A stretch of 64,000 nucleotides of DNA from Setaria digitata (taxonomy: Eukaryota; Nematoda; Chromadorea; Rhabditida; Setariidae). Positions 52,501 through 64,000 of this stretch are shown in pieces. Location: assembly GCA_003640385.1 (NCBI GenBank), contig RCAB01000009.1, positions 248,001 through 312,000 of the forward strand. Direction: 5' to 3'. Positions within the stretch are counted from its first letter, which is position 1. Each line of letters starts with the position of its first letter. Made by a program: the position numbers and the translations under genes. The notes beneath the pieces are model-generated. The model made no database searches. It saw only the letters and a list, made by a program, of their open reading frames with translations, and was not told the DNA's origin.

Positions 52501-54909
52501 ATTACTGACGCAAAAATAATAATCAGCACCACCGGAATAAAGAGCCGTCATGTGTTTCGATACAACCAGAGCGCGTACATCATTGGTATGAATTGTTCTT
52601 CGATGTTCAACGCGATAGGCAGTACGTTCCTGTAAACGACTTTTAGGGTTCATATGTATTGCTCAATGTTCAGCGCACCGGATAACACATGAACGCTGTA
52701 CTTTTCCCAATGTTTAACTAGCAACAGCTCTAATAGAACTGGCCAAAATTTTCACAGTCAGACTTCTTTCTTTTTCTTCCTCTTAGACTAATTTCCTATT
52801 GTACAGTACTTCTGACGATATTTAGGTAAACAAACTTGATTAAAACCAAGTCGAACAATTGTAGGATCTACACCGGCAGCATAAAGTGATTCATTTGCGA
52901 CAGTTATGGATAAAATATCACTTTGGTGCGTTTGTAAACACTAAAACATCGAAGTTGATTTAAAAAACAACATTCTTTCCATATTAGTCCAGAAATTATG
53001 ATAAAATTAAAATATATAAAACGAATAATCTCACTTGTGAAAATGCTCCATTCGATGCATTCCAGAAAGTTATGAAACCTCGCGAATCTCCGGATGCTAG
53101 TAAATCGCCGCTAAATTTTTTTGTTGATTAAAATATATCAAAACGATGTCGAATTTGTTTTTATAATCGGTATTCATTAATGTTGGAAAACATTTTGGAG
53201 TTTGAAATTAAGGCAATGTAAAAGCGGCTACTGTATTGGATGCATTGCTATATCTAAAAAAAGATGAAGTAGTTAAAACAAGACTATAAAAAATCCTAAT
53301 CTGAATCATTTGCCACATTATCTAAATAGTAGTGTTAAAAAGCAAAAAATAAAAATAAAGCGTTAATGAAAAAATAAGGAAAGTATGTTACATGAAGCAT
53401 AAACACCAAACAATCGTGGGTTTCCACTTTTCTGCCCGAGGCAATTTTATTCTATGCTCTATTCGATACTTTGGTACACTTATCACAGTGATTTCATCCA
53501 TAGTTCCAGCAGCAATAACATCTCCATTGCATGCCAGTGACATTACATGGGTACCAAAACCTGACAAAAATTCATTTTTTTTTTTTTTTTTTAATTTACT
53601 CAGAATTCACTACTACGCTGAATTTTACTCTATGCTCTATATGATACTTCAAATTAATCGAACCACTGGCTACACCATCCACTCAATTCATCATGCACTC
53701 TTCAACAGAGTGAGGCATTTTGGAATTTAGTCAATCAGTGCTCTCGCAACGATGGACAAAAAAATGCAGAACATTTTCACCTCCCTATTAAAATTTTGAA
53801 TATTTAAAAATTACCGATGGATACTGTTTTAATCGGAGCAATACGATCATTATCTTCCAAAGATAATATTAATACGGCTCCTGCATCCGAACCAACACAG
53901 AATGTGCATCCCGAGATTGAAGCCAGACACCATAACGGAGTCGGTGTAAGTCGAGTAGTCTAACACAAATTACATAAAAGATATTGTTAAGAAAATAAAT
54001 AAAACGCAACCACTGTTTAGCACAACTCAGGTTATCAGGAATATATTTTTTGCACTGATCTTTCTTTTTTTTTTTCTTCACAACTAAAAATCGTATTTCA
54101 AAAAAAAAATCCATAAAAGTTTTGTAATCAATAACTCAGTAACTCACTAAGTATTCTGAAGTATAAAAACGATGACTCGTTATCGAGCCATCAAGATGTG
54201 CTGCAAGTAAAATGTCGCCTTTCCAAAGCAGTGATTCGGCAGTTTTATTTCCAAGAAATGTGCTTCGGATACAAAACATCGGTGTACCGATTACATTCCA
54301 AAATTCGATCATTCCATCACGTTTTTTATCTCTATAAAATCTTACATAAAAGAAGCAAGATTCAAAAATGATAATAGCAGCTGTGCAAAGAAAGGTAAAC
54401 AAATTTATAGGTAAGTTGACGCACTGCTTCATTTCCATTCCAGAAAAAAGAAGCACTATGTCGCATGAAAAATCAGCAAGCTGATATTAACTTGATGTTC
54501 CAAGTAAGAGTAAACGGCTTTAAATAGCTAAATTTCGAGAAAAAAGTAACCGAGAATGATGTACATTAATTAAATTAGCGAATCAGAAAGAAAGTTCTTC
54601 AAGAAGAAATAATAGTTTCGTTGAGTAATAAGAAGAGAATATATGATGATAAAATAAACAAAAAATAGGCAAATGCAACATTAACTTTCTCTCAGAAATG
54701 CACATCAAGCAATCAGTAATACCAAACAAAAGCCAAAGAGCTTACTAAATAATAAAAGCTTACTAATAAAAAAACAAAAATGACACTCACCCGAAATCGG
54801 GATGCCGCGCAACGGACAAGATACCCTGTCGCTCATTCAAGGCTAAACAATCAACTGTAAGCGGTTCATGTTCAAACAAATCACATTCGTGTACCTCGAA
54901 ACTATTCAT
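49529..54909 (-). CDS. utp4: UTP4 (cirhin)-like WD40 protein of the small-subunit processome
   Basis: t-UTP subcomplex component that acts in the nucleolus in pre-18S rRNA transcription and processing. The chosen ATG is at 54909 (MNSFEVHECDLFEHEPL); an ATG 5 nt upstream meets a stop at once. Exon 1 ends HPDFG before GTGAGT near 54.79 kb. Next come a WD blade with DGMIEFWN (54.3 kb), KTAESLLWKGDILLAAHLDGS (54.2 kb), PLWCLASISG and VGSDAGAVLIL (53.9 kb), matching the human order of ALCW, the GLNGEI blade and the IWSMA blade. Further exons near 53.4, 53.1, 52.9 and 52.5 kb include IHTNDVRALVV and YSGGADYYF, very like HTHDVRTVAH and ISGGTDTH of human UTP4. The second propeller covers 52.2-50.6 kb. 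The last exon (from about 49732) ends KRYGLN then TGA. Identification rests on block order and the HTNDVR region; other WD40 proteins are less likely. Confidence 0.82.
50108..50128. repeat. (TA)n microsatellite
   Basis: Short alternating TA tract in the large utp4 intron before the last exon (roughly 49733-50600). The rest of that intron is AT-rich, pyrimidine-rich in places, and shows no gene. Confidence 0.75.
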
Positions 54910-56413
54910 TCCATCTACTAACTTTCTTCTATTGTTTTACTGGAACAAAAGTCGTTTAGATGATGAAACCACTCTAAAAATTACACCTGTTTCGTGAAAA
55001 GAAACGAACCAGGAAATGAATTGAATTTCAGCATCAAATTGCTTATAAAAACTCTTAAGCATAGGAATCTTCCAAAATAACTATTATCTGAATATGGGTT
55101 AAAAATAAGTTATAAATTCAAGATGCTGTTGGCCACGTTAACCTAAGCAACTTAATTTACTCCAAGAGAAAAGGAATTGTTCTCATCTGCAGAACTGAAA
55201 TACAAATTTGCAGTTCAGACAAAATAAGAGCTTCCGTATAGCCTGTAATCAGTTTAAAGAAAACATGTTGACAGTTTTTTATATATGGATGTTAATTATG
55301 ATAGTTCTTCATACGAATTCAAATAAGCATTTCGTTAACACTGCAAAAAAAAAAAAAAAAAATTACAGAAACAGAAACTTTATACCATGAGCTGGAATAT
55401 ATATATTCATGAAAAAAATATGAAAAAGTGGAAGAAAAATTCTAAATTTACTTTTACTTATATAACAAGTGGAGATGAACCTTGAATTCAGATAACATGA
55501 AATTTGAAACGTACAGTGAATCGCCGATTTTGGATAAAAAGAATGACAATTATGGGATCATTAAATAACTAGACACTGAATTTCAAAAGAACGAAAGAAA
55601 GCAACATCTTAAGCACCATATTAAGCCACTTAAAAAAGTGTAGGAAGTTGCAAATATCTCACTGAAAATAATTTATGAAGTATCCGAATGTATTAAATTC
55701 TTTTATCATAAGGAATATCAACAAAATGCAAAAAAAAAAAAAAAAAAAAAAAAAAACATATCGCGCTGTAAATAAGCATAAATATATATAAAAATAAAAA
55801 AAAAAAATCATAGTATAAAAATTGACAGAAAATGAAATAATCTGTGGAATATAAGTTAGCAAGACAGAGACAAATATGTGACACAAAAGCTCTGGTTTCT
55901 AGCGAACTTAATTAAATAACCTATTTAGATTCTCATAATTACAGATACAAGGATTCAAGCGGACACATTACAAAATCTGATTAAGATATATTTCTGCACC
56001 TTTAATTATTGACGTCTGGCTTCCTCACAATCCTATCCCGTGAAATACTGCCAAGCAAAACGATAATTTAGCCATATTTCTGTTTGTGATTTATAAAACA
56101 CGGACACTGCAGAGAATATAAAATATTATCCATGATCATTTGAGATAAAAAATAAAACTACCTGGAAAGAAATATGAAGACAACAAACGGTGCAATGCTA
56201 TAAAAAATAGTACGATGAACAACTATTATTTACAAAATACCACACAAAAGCTTAAGTGAAGCTACAAGCAACACGAAACGTGGCTTACAAATGCATAATG
56301 GAAAAGATTTAAAATCATACGGGTACCAAAGGTAAAACATTTCTGTTTTCCAAATTATGAAATCAGAATTTCGAAACTGAAAAGAATTCTTATGGAAAAG
56401 AAAAACACACTGC
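54910..56413. other. AT-rich spacer between hmp-2 and utp4
   Basis: 1.5 kb between two leftward genes: hmp-2 3' UTR on the right, utp4 promoter on the left. It contains a 27-bp poly(A) tract (55730-55756) and shorter A runs. ORFs here are low-complexity Phe/Lys-rich frames without similarity to anything recognised. Confidence 0.6.
55730..55756. repeat. Poly(A) tract of 27 bp
   Basis: Longest homopolymer in the window, intergenic. No retroposed gene body is visible next to it on either strand. Confidence 0.9.
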
Positions 56414-59400
56414 TCAAAGATCAGTATCGAACCATAAGGGACTTCTATTGTTAGATTGGTAGGGTGGTGGATGCTGCCATGGCTGAGAGTGATCTAGCTG
56501 TTCCATCTCGGCTGAATGATACATTTCAGCAAAAAGTTCGGGCTCCAGACCATCATGCATCCATTCCTCACCATTATTTATTACACTTTCAATTTCCGTG
56601 TCCAGTTCTCCACGATACATTTGTGGCTTATCAAATTGAAGATTTTTTAATACGCCAGACGCATATGTTGCTTAAAAAAAAATTGTATTTGGTATAATCC
56701 CATCAGTATAGATTCATTCCACCTCAATAATGGTTTTGTTTATCAATCAATAATTTCATATAAGATGAAATGCCTCAAATGGAAATTGTGGCAGCACGAC
56801 CACCTACTTCATTATGGATGACCACTAATTTATTTACTTTCTACTGATCAAAGGAGGACTAAATTTACATAAAAGCAACTTACTCATAATTTAAAATTAA
56901 AAACTTACAAATGGCTCTATGCTTGGAATGTAAAGCATCAGCAAGTACAGGTGTTGGCCCATACATGTCTAGTTGCCGCGCACCTTCTGGAGTCTTTGAA
57001 AGTTGATAGAGAAGGCCCAAGAGTTCACGCTGTAGCAATTCGTCATCATTTGTATATATCTCTTCCCATGAAAGCAACTAAAATTCATTTTTAAATTATC
57101 AGAAAGCTAGAACATGATCTCATTCAAAAAAAAAAAACTCATTTTACAACAACCAAAGTAGGTGCAAAATCCACCAGAAAATATCTTGACAATATTACAT
57201 CCTCCTAGTTAAAAGATAAAAATAACTCTAATTTTTGCACGGTTTATGTAGTTTTGAAATTTTAAACCTTGATAAGCATATCAACAAATGGATGATCACG
57301 AAGCATTAGTTCCGCCGACTGCGGGTCATTTCCAAGTTGATGTAATGCTGACACCGCACCTTCGACCAGTTCACGCATTGCAACACCATCTGCTAGTGCA
57401 TTTGGATCTTGCCGCATCTGAGAACCAGCTCGTCCCAAAACATCCATCGCTAGAGTAACCACTGATTCACCTTTCAATGTTTTTTCCTAAAAACTTTGCA
57501 TTAATATCATGAAGCTCTAACAAAGTGATAACAAGGTAATTTCGATTAATAAAACCAGAATGATGATGAAATTAGCCGAATAAAAAACAAATTTTCCCTC
57601 CATTACGATAGCTTGATAACACTTACATGAGTCAGAGGATGTAAATTAGCAGGAAGGAGTGCAAGATTTCGCACAAGTCCGAGGGCAGCTTTGACAACTG
57701 GAGCGCGCATTGATGAAATTAATTCCAAAATAACAGATGAAGTTTGTGACAAGCGAATATCACTTTGCGCTTGCGACGCCAACGGATGTCGAGCAGTACA
57801 GTGTCTCAAAGCACAAAGTGTTGGTTCCGTGACTTCTTCAATGGTAGAAAACCGTTCAAGGGCACTACATAATGCATCCATTCCTCTAAAATATACTTTA
57901 GGATCGTACACTATGCAACTAAAATCAAAATATTTTACTAAACACAACTACTATTTTGAAGTAAAAGTCCTCGGTAGGTAACAGTTATAAAAGAAAGCAA
58001 AATATAGTGAAATAAATGAGACCTATTAAAACATAAGGTCTGTTTGTTCCTGATATTGTTGCAAGTTAAATTTGACAAAATGCCAGCAGCACATGCACTT
58101 GTTGATTCTTCACCTGTGGCAACAACATGAATCAAATTAATAATAAGCGGTCCTAAGCTACTTTCATTAGCTGCTGCATCCGACAGATTGCGAATGGTGC
58201 AGAGAACAGCGAACTGTGTTCTATCATCAACATTATCGATGAAATCACCCAAAACATTAAGTGCTCCTGAAAAAAAAAAAACAAAAAAAATCAAATGAAA
58301 GGACTGAAAATGATATACAAATGCCTCAAGAGACGACTTGTACATTAGTCACTTCCTCGTTCCAATGTAAACAAATTCATCCTAATGACACCTTAAAATA
58401 CTAAAAAGAAAATTACCCAATTATTCAAGACAATTTGTTATGAGCGAAAATTACCAAGGGAAATGAAGGCGACTTTGTTTTGTGGACAAACTGAAAGTGC
58501 TCGAATACAACGTATCACAGTATAAATAAGCTTTGGATGATGACGATGCGAATCCAGAAGATCGATTAATGACGGTGGTCCACTTAAGGAAAGGAACGAA
58601 AGTTTGCTTTGTGGGTTATCTAGTAATAAAAGGTAAAGTGAATCGGCTAACAGCGCGAGGAAACGTGGATTATTTTCCCGGAGGAGTGGAGTCATTGCTT
58701 CTAATCCTCCGCATGCTCTTGTTTCCTGCAAAAAGGTTCGAAAAAAAAATTTAAAAAACTCAACAGAATATCTCGTCAAAAAAAGGAAAAAAAAAAAAAC
58801 TAACTAACTTCTTTTGCATAATCCATAAAAAGAAGCAAGTTATGAAGGGTGGTAATGGCGTAGTGACGAACAGCATCCAACGGAACTCCAAGCATTACAA
58901 CCAACTCCGGAATACCACCAGATCGAAATATCTGCATACGTCCTTCTGCATGTTCCGAAATATGTGAAAGAGCACCAAGTGCATCTCTTCTTATAGCATC
59001 ATTTTCAAACCTGAAATTTCCATAAATTAATCGCTTCAAAATAAAAAACCAAAATAAAGATAGGATTACTGTAAAATAGTCTGTTGATATTTTTACCTAG
59101 ATCGAAACCGTAACAAACAAAATACTTGTTCGAAAACCGGTAATAACTACCGAGTAAAGCGGCACAGAGCATTTACAAGAGTTGGATTTGAAGATATTGC
59201 ATTCACCGATTTGCTTTCACGCGATAACATGTGCACCATATGAACAGTTCGCATAATCACCGTCTGTAAGATATATTATTTTAGGGATCTAATTCTAAAA
59301 TCTAAATAACTAAATCCTGTAAATTTCTTACTTCACCACATGGGCAGCAACTTTTCGTTCCGATACATCAGCATAAAGACCAGATGAAAAACTAAATGGT

Positions 59401-61373
59401 ATTAAAAATATTAAGCAGAAAGTAATATTATCGCTTGTATTATCATTATTACTATTTTTTCGTGCTACTAAAATGTTTTACAGTTATACTGCAATATATT
59501 CTAGAAATCATTTTAACACATTCTTCGTATTTCACATGTTTTTTAATACTATTTGCTTTATTATTTTACGTGGTAATCATAAAAATGAGGCGCCCCCAAC
59601 TCCGGGCAATAATGTTCGAAAGTTTTGCACAGGATACGAAATCTTCGAAAACATAAAAAGAAATACCCGGCTAGTGAAGTTGATAATAAAAGCAATCACT
59701 GAAACTGACTTTTTATATCTGGATAAGGAGTTGCCAAATCGTCGAATTCCAACTAAAGGGGGATTGAAAAAACTCAACAATATCAAATGCGGTCTTTTTA
59801 AAATATATTATTCTCCTGTCTCAGGCATCTAGAATTATCTGTCACTTTCAAAACGGCTTTGACTTTTCGTGCCAAACTTGTAACGAAAAAAGAAAAAGAA
59901 ATCACAACCACTTTTACCAGTTTACTGCCTTTCTTCATTATCGAAGAAACCAGTACATTTGAGAAGTATGCTCGGTAATAGATCAGATATTCCGAAGCCG
60001 ACAACGTAACGTTTTCAGCCGGAATTGTTCAATCATGATAGGGTATTACCAGCATATGCTGGATACCTCGTGTTTTAAAACTTGAATGAAGTGAACAATA
60101 GAGTTCTACCTCATTTTCAACTAACTTATTTGTTTGTAAATAATATGCCTGTGAAACCAAAAGGACCCAGGAAATGTTTTCTAAAGATCATAAAATAAAT
60201 GCGTTGGTAAAAATTAGCAAACTTTTTTCCAGTAGACAGAATAAATTATTCAATACCACGTTTCTATTTTGGCCAGCAAAGATGTCCTTTAGTCTAGCTA
60301 TAACTTAAAATCGACGATTCGGAACTACAACCAACCTAAGAGACAACGTATACTTTAGTCGAAACAACAGTAATCCTCAAATGGAAATTTTCATTTCCTT
60401 TAATCGGAACAAATAAAATTTAAAAAAAAAAAGACCTATCGTTCCTGTAATTTACCTCATCTTTATCAGCAAGTAATTTTACAAGTTCAGGGATTGCTTT
60501 TGTCGTTAATTCTGTTTCATCTTGAAGACTGAGCAATTCAACAACAGCAGTAGTCAGTAGTTGACTTGGCTCTGCCAATTTTGAGACGACTGTTGAACGA
60601 TGCGGTAATGAGGCCGTACTGTCACTAGCTTTATCAGGAAACATTGCAGCACGGATGCGATCGCTACGCGTTTGTGCATAATTTTCGTCTACTTCTACAA
60701 AAAATATTGCACATTTGATTTAATTCTAATTTAAATGGAACTTTTCAACTTTCCTCTGTGCATTTCACATAAATGCTTTTATAAAGTACAGAAGATGCTT
60801 ATTCAACTGAAATGATTGCTGAAAGGTTGAAATGGGGTTAGCAACTAAAACAAGACAATACATTCGATAAAGGCTCTTAAAAAAACTTCCACTACGTCAA
60901 CTGTCGAAATATTCCAACCAATCTCTTCATGCTAATTGCTATCTAGCGCTGAATATACTGAATATGACTGTTCTAATCTCTCAAAAAATCATGAAACAAG
61001 CAGAACTAAAAGGTATACTATCCAGCTGTGCAGCGAACACGAAAGCAATTTTTTTTTAATGACTTGATGGCTTTTTTTTTTAGAAACAAAACAGTCTTTT
61101 TTTTTTTATGCCAAAAGACTTGCTACGAACAAAGCTGTTTGTCCCATATGAAAAAATACATATATAAACATAGAGATAAAGGGAAAAAATATGAAATTTC
61201 GGCTATCAGTATACTATTCCAATCAGCTATGCGAGCTACTTCCTATGTTACGTCCTCCAAAGCAATGATATTAACTTACCTTCAAATATTATATGAGCAT
61301 AATTTGCATTGGATTCGCTGCTAAGCAAGGGAGAGAGGTTACATTCGAAACGTGAAGCCTCACCATTCTCCAT
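56414..61373 (-). CDS. hmp-2: HMP-2-like beta-catenin (armadillo repeats, PDZ-binding tail)
   Basis: Links cadherin to alpha-catenin at adherens junctions. Exon 1 (61373-61280) encodes MENGEASRF to HIIFE and exon 2 (60694-60456) continues in frame with EVDENYAQTRSDRIRAAMFP, the conserved alpha-catenin-binding segment, then LAEPSQLL and AIPELVKLLADKDE. After a 1.2-kb intron, exon 3 starts at 59263 (TVIMRTVHMVHMLSRES). Armadillo repeats follow: GALSHISEHAEGRMQIF and HYAITTLHNLLLF (58.9 kb), LIYTVIRCIRALSVCPQNK (58.5 kb), FAVLCTIRNLSDAAANE and AAGILSNLTCNN (58.1 kb), TLCALRHCTARH and VRNLALLPAN (57.7 kb), AVSALHQLGNDP (57.4 kb), and LLGLLYQLSKTPEGAR (57.0 kb). The last exon gives DGLEPELFAEMY and ends WFDTDL then TGA. 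HMP-2-specific blocks favour HMP-2 over BAR-1 or WRM-1. The N-terminus has no DSGxxS degron. A CCTTTCAG acceptor about 20 bp upstream of the ATG suggests trans-splicing. Confidence 0.92.
59500..60010. mobile_element. Candidate Wolbachia-derived insert (nuwt) inside hmp-2 intron 2
   Basis: Within the 1192-bp intron 60455-59264, about 0.5 kb carries open frames on both strands: 119 codons plus (59473-59832), and 69 and 68 codons minus (59577-59786, 59798-60004), one after another. The minus frames read SRVFLFMFSKISYPVQNF and LARKVKAVLKVTDNSRCL. The style (clustered short frames on both strands, locally less AT-rich patches such as GGCGCCCCCAACTCCGGGC) resembles decayed Wolbachia repeat DNA known in filarial nuclear genomes. 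I recall no exact match, so origin is inference. Alternatives are a decayed nematode repeat or chance. Confidence 0.4.
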
Positions 61374-63295
61374 TCTTACCCCTCACTTTCTGAAAGGATA
61401 TACATTAAGCTATACGGACAATAGAAAAGAGTGTATGAAAAACATGCAACACAACGTAAAAGTATACGTTACAATATGGAAGTATACGGTACAACTGTCC
61501 TCTTCTAATATTCTGCACTAACAGAAGGGCTTATAGAACTTTAACATTATCACCAATATGTGGTATGCTAACATGATAGTGATAAGTGAACAGTCGCACT
61601 GTTTGGAATGAAAGAACTGATAAATTACCACAGAGAACTCTCGACCGATCACTTCGTACAAATCAGATTTTCTGGAATCTATGAATCAAGGAACGAACGC
61701 CATACCGACCACAACTAGCAAACCGAAATATGTTGTACGACAGGCACATTTCACAGCGGTCATACAGAGATACGGTTTTCATTGAATACGAGATAGAGTA
61801 GCAAAGCCGGATGCTGGCAGTGTCTGTTCTGACTTCATTCATGTTTTCTGGTGCTTTAGACTCTACCTGTAGATGTCACTTCCGGTTTTTGTTTTTACCG
61901 GGGTTCGAGTGAAAGGAATGAGAAAACGTAACTACCTTGATGAATGCTAGAATAATTAGGAAATAAGTAATGGATGTTTTGTTTCAAGGGTTACCATTCA
62001 GGAAGGGGAGATGAAGATAAAAAACTGGAATTTATAGACGCTTCGTTAAATCTGAACCCTTTTCCAATCACGAGAATCTTCAAATATTCATCAGTGGAAA
62101 GTTGCAGGAATTCAGACGAACTCAGACTCGTATTTTTTTTTCCTTAGAGTCATTCATTGTGATAACTGATTTCGGTATTTAAATAATAAATAAATTATGC
62201 AAGTATTTGATATGAGAAGACGAGCTAAATTACATCTGTAGGCGGCATCCTTATGACTTGCACATTAAAAAAAGTAAATTATATTCTTCAATAAAGCGAA
62301 GAATATCTCATGTTATATAGGGGAATTACGAAGAGAAGTAAATGCTTTCTCCTTCAGTTTCTGAAAAACACTTCTACAATTATTATTGTTGCGCTGATCA
62401 GATATAATTTACTATTTCACTTTTATTTCATCTAGATTAACATTCCTTATCATTTTGCTATAAGTTTATAGGACAAAGAGTGGGAGTCCGGAATTCCGGA
62501 ACACATGATAAAGTTCGCAGTAGAATTTCAGATTTGTTTTCTCCCTGGTATTTATTTCCCGACCGCTAGACAATTTAAAGTTATGTTTATCCATACAAAT
62601 ATGGACCGTAAATTTTAGCTCACTGGATGATTATATTAAGCATTAACAACGCAATCTTGCAAGCGCACCTTACGTAGTCAGTCTGGAACGGAGTTGCACA
62701 CTTTCTTTCTGTACCCTATTGACAATGCTACTGATGGGACTATGAGATAGAGTTGTGAGAATTGATGGGCCATATAAAAAGTGAACTGTGAAGAGCAAAT
62801 TTTTGTGTTCTGGATGCGCTTGGTTGGATGTCGCTTGGTCAGCGGGATATTACGTTAATTGGCTTGCTTTGAGCAGTGACTTAACTCTTGTAAAGGATTT
62901 GAGATTTCCGAAAAAATTGAAAGTCCAACAAGGAAACTTGTCGCTGAGTTCTCCACTAACTAGAAAGCCGTGTAGGTCTACTTCCCTTTGATGTAACCAT
63001 TTCTGAAAATTCAGTCTTTTTGTGGCGTTTGTTGCTGAATTAAAGGGACTGAAAATTAAGACTTTTTAAAAAAGTGGATTACGTGGATATATTCCATTAC
63101 TGGGAAGTTGTCAGTCAGAGCAAAGTTATTTTGTGAAGGAAAAGGTAAGTAAAGATTTGTTGAATGTTGAATCTACTCTGAAGATAGCATATTCAGAATG
63201 GGGACTGTGCAGTTTGTATTCGTTCAATCCATCACTTACGTTAATTACTACTTCCCTTTAATTGTCTGCTAATGCAATTAAAAGGTGTTGGTAGG
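61374..63295. promoter_or_regulatory. Divergent intergenic region between hmp-2 and the SNRK-like kinase
   Basis: 1.9 kb between start codons that point away from each other. A good donor (AAAAG then GTAAGTA) at about 63138-63147 suggests a 5' UTR exon of the kinase spliced to an acceptor just before 63296. A plus-strand ORF of 67 codons at 62788-62991 has no recognisable family and is left unassigned. No other gene or RNA was recognised. Confidence 0.55.
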
Positions 63296-64000
63296 ATGAC
63301 AGATAATTCGCAGTCAGAACGAAAATCCTCACGGAGCATCAATGATGCCCGAATTGCTGGACTGTACGATCTACAGAAAACTATCGGCAAGGGTCATTTT
63401 GCGGTGGTGAAATCGGCAAACCATGTTTTCACGGGTGAGAAGGTTACTTTTCAGGTCTATTAATTTCTTTAAACTAATTTAAGAAACTAGTGCGCAAGTA
63501 TTTTGTTTAAGTTAAAAGTTTTCACACATACTCTATCCGCAATTCGTATTTTTTTTCACACCACTCCCAAATCCTCTTATTTATTCGCAGTAACATCCAA
63601 ATTCTAGTGATTTATTCTCATTACAAAAGAATGCTAATAGGTTAAATGAACTGAATGGAATTTTTGCATTTTTAGGTAGCCGTTAAAGTGATTGATAAGA
63701 CAAAGTTTGATTCCTCGATGACATCTCACCTGCTCAAAGAGGTGAGGAAATTTATTTCATTTTAACTCCTCAACCTTTTTTTCGTAATATTTTGCATTTT
63801 TTTTTTCTTTTTTTTGCTATTCCTAGGATTTGATGAGAAATAAAATGGCACCTCCCACACTATGACCTGAGCAGTAATTTCCCTTTTTTGTGTCTGAATT
63901 GTTTGTAGGTTCGTTGTATGAAATTGGTTCAACATCCAAATATAGTTCGCTTATATGAAGTTATCGACACCCAGACGAAATTGTTTTTAATTCTCGAATT
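63296..64000 (+). CDS. SNRK-like serine/threonine kinase, 5' part only
   Basis: AMPK-related kinase of the SNF1-related family. Exon 1 (ATG 63296 to 63442) gives a short Ser-rich leader then [20 protein letters not shown] (glycine-rich loop) and HVFTGEK. Exon 2 is 63676-63741 ([15 protein letters not shown], with the ATP-binding Lys; LLKE). Exon 3 starts at 63909 ([20 protein letters not shown], then LFLILE) and is open at the window edge. Each block is nearly identical to human SNRK in sequence and spacing. An in-frame ATG at 63272 is an alternative start, but an AG acceptor at 63294 makes 63296 more likely. The catalytic loop, activation loop and C-terminus lie outside the window. Confidence 0.9.

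Noticed and set aside
55659..55886. 75-codon Phe/Tyr-rich minus-strand ORF
   Set aside because: It is a translation of the 27-bp poly(A) tract and AT repeats, not a membrane protein.
59152..59263. Apparent end of coding in hmp-2 exon 3 (CRFTR then stop)
   Set aside because: A GTAGTT donor directly follows CGCTTTACTCG, so the stop is intronic and the armadillo frame resumes in the next exon.
62788..62991. 67-codon plus-strand ORF upstream of the SNRK-like gene
   Set aside because: No recognisable family, and it lies in the 5' flank; most likely chance.
1..64000. tRNA, rRNA, CRISPR arrays, bacterial promoters or terminators
   Set aside because: None was recognised by eye on either strand; the window is intron-rich nuclear DNA. 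A tRNAscan run would be needed to exclude a tRNA fully.

Overview
This is nuclear DNA from a eukaryote, most likely a spirurid, probably filarial, nematode. Support comes from AT-rich sequence, many short exons separated by introns of about 100-500 bp, polypyrimidine-AG acceptors just upstream of start codons (as at nematode spliced-leader sites), and two proteins of nematode type (an HMP-2-like beta-catenin and a SOL-2/Neto-like CUB protein). The species cannot be fixed from the sequence. No bacterial operon, CRISPR array, rRNA or tRNA was recognised.

Layout: (1) 1-24622, minus strand, a very large gene for a BLTP1/KIAA1109/Tweek/LPD-3 bridge-like lipid transfer protein. The N-terminus with its membrane anchor is complete and the C-terminal end runs off the left edge. 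(2) 25568-34684, minus, MSH6 mismatch-repair ATPase with an N-terminal PCNA-binding box. (3) 36074-40724, plus, a UBAP2L/Lingerer-type UBA and RGG protein. (4) 42220-44526, plus, an Xaa-Pro aminopeptidase 3-like metallopeptidase. (5) 44949-49078, minus, a CUB-CUB-LDLa transmembrane protein like Neto/SOL-2, convergent with gene 4. (6) 49529-54909, minus, the UTP4/cirhin WD40 ribosome-biogenesis factor. (7) 56414-61373, minus, an HMP-2-like adhesion beta-catenin ending in WFDTDL. (8) 63296 to the right edge, plus, the start of an SNRK-type protein kinase.

The genes do not form an obvious pathway; this is an ordinary gene-dense stretch of housekeeping and neuronal/epithelial genes. msh-6 and the UBAP2L gene are divergent across a relatively GC-rich 1.4-kb region. 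hmp-2 and the SNRK gene are divergent across 1.9 kb. utp4 and the Neto-like gene are only about 450 bp apart on the same strand, and could be co-transcribed.

No previously undescribed system stood out. The items most worth a second look are: a candidate Wolbachia-derived insert inside intron 2 of hmp-2 (59.5-60.0 kb); a GC-AG intron in the aminopeptidase gene; a repeat structure flanking the membrane-anchor exon of the BLTP1 gene; the polyglutamine tail on the Neto-like protein; and the lack of a phosphodegron in a beta-catenin that keeps the PDZ-binding tail. Exon boundaries were read by eye from GT/AG signals and reading frame. Where homology was weak, only the overall gene span is given.
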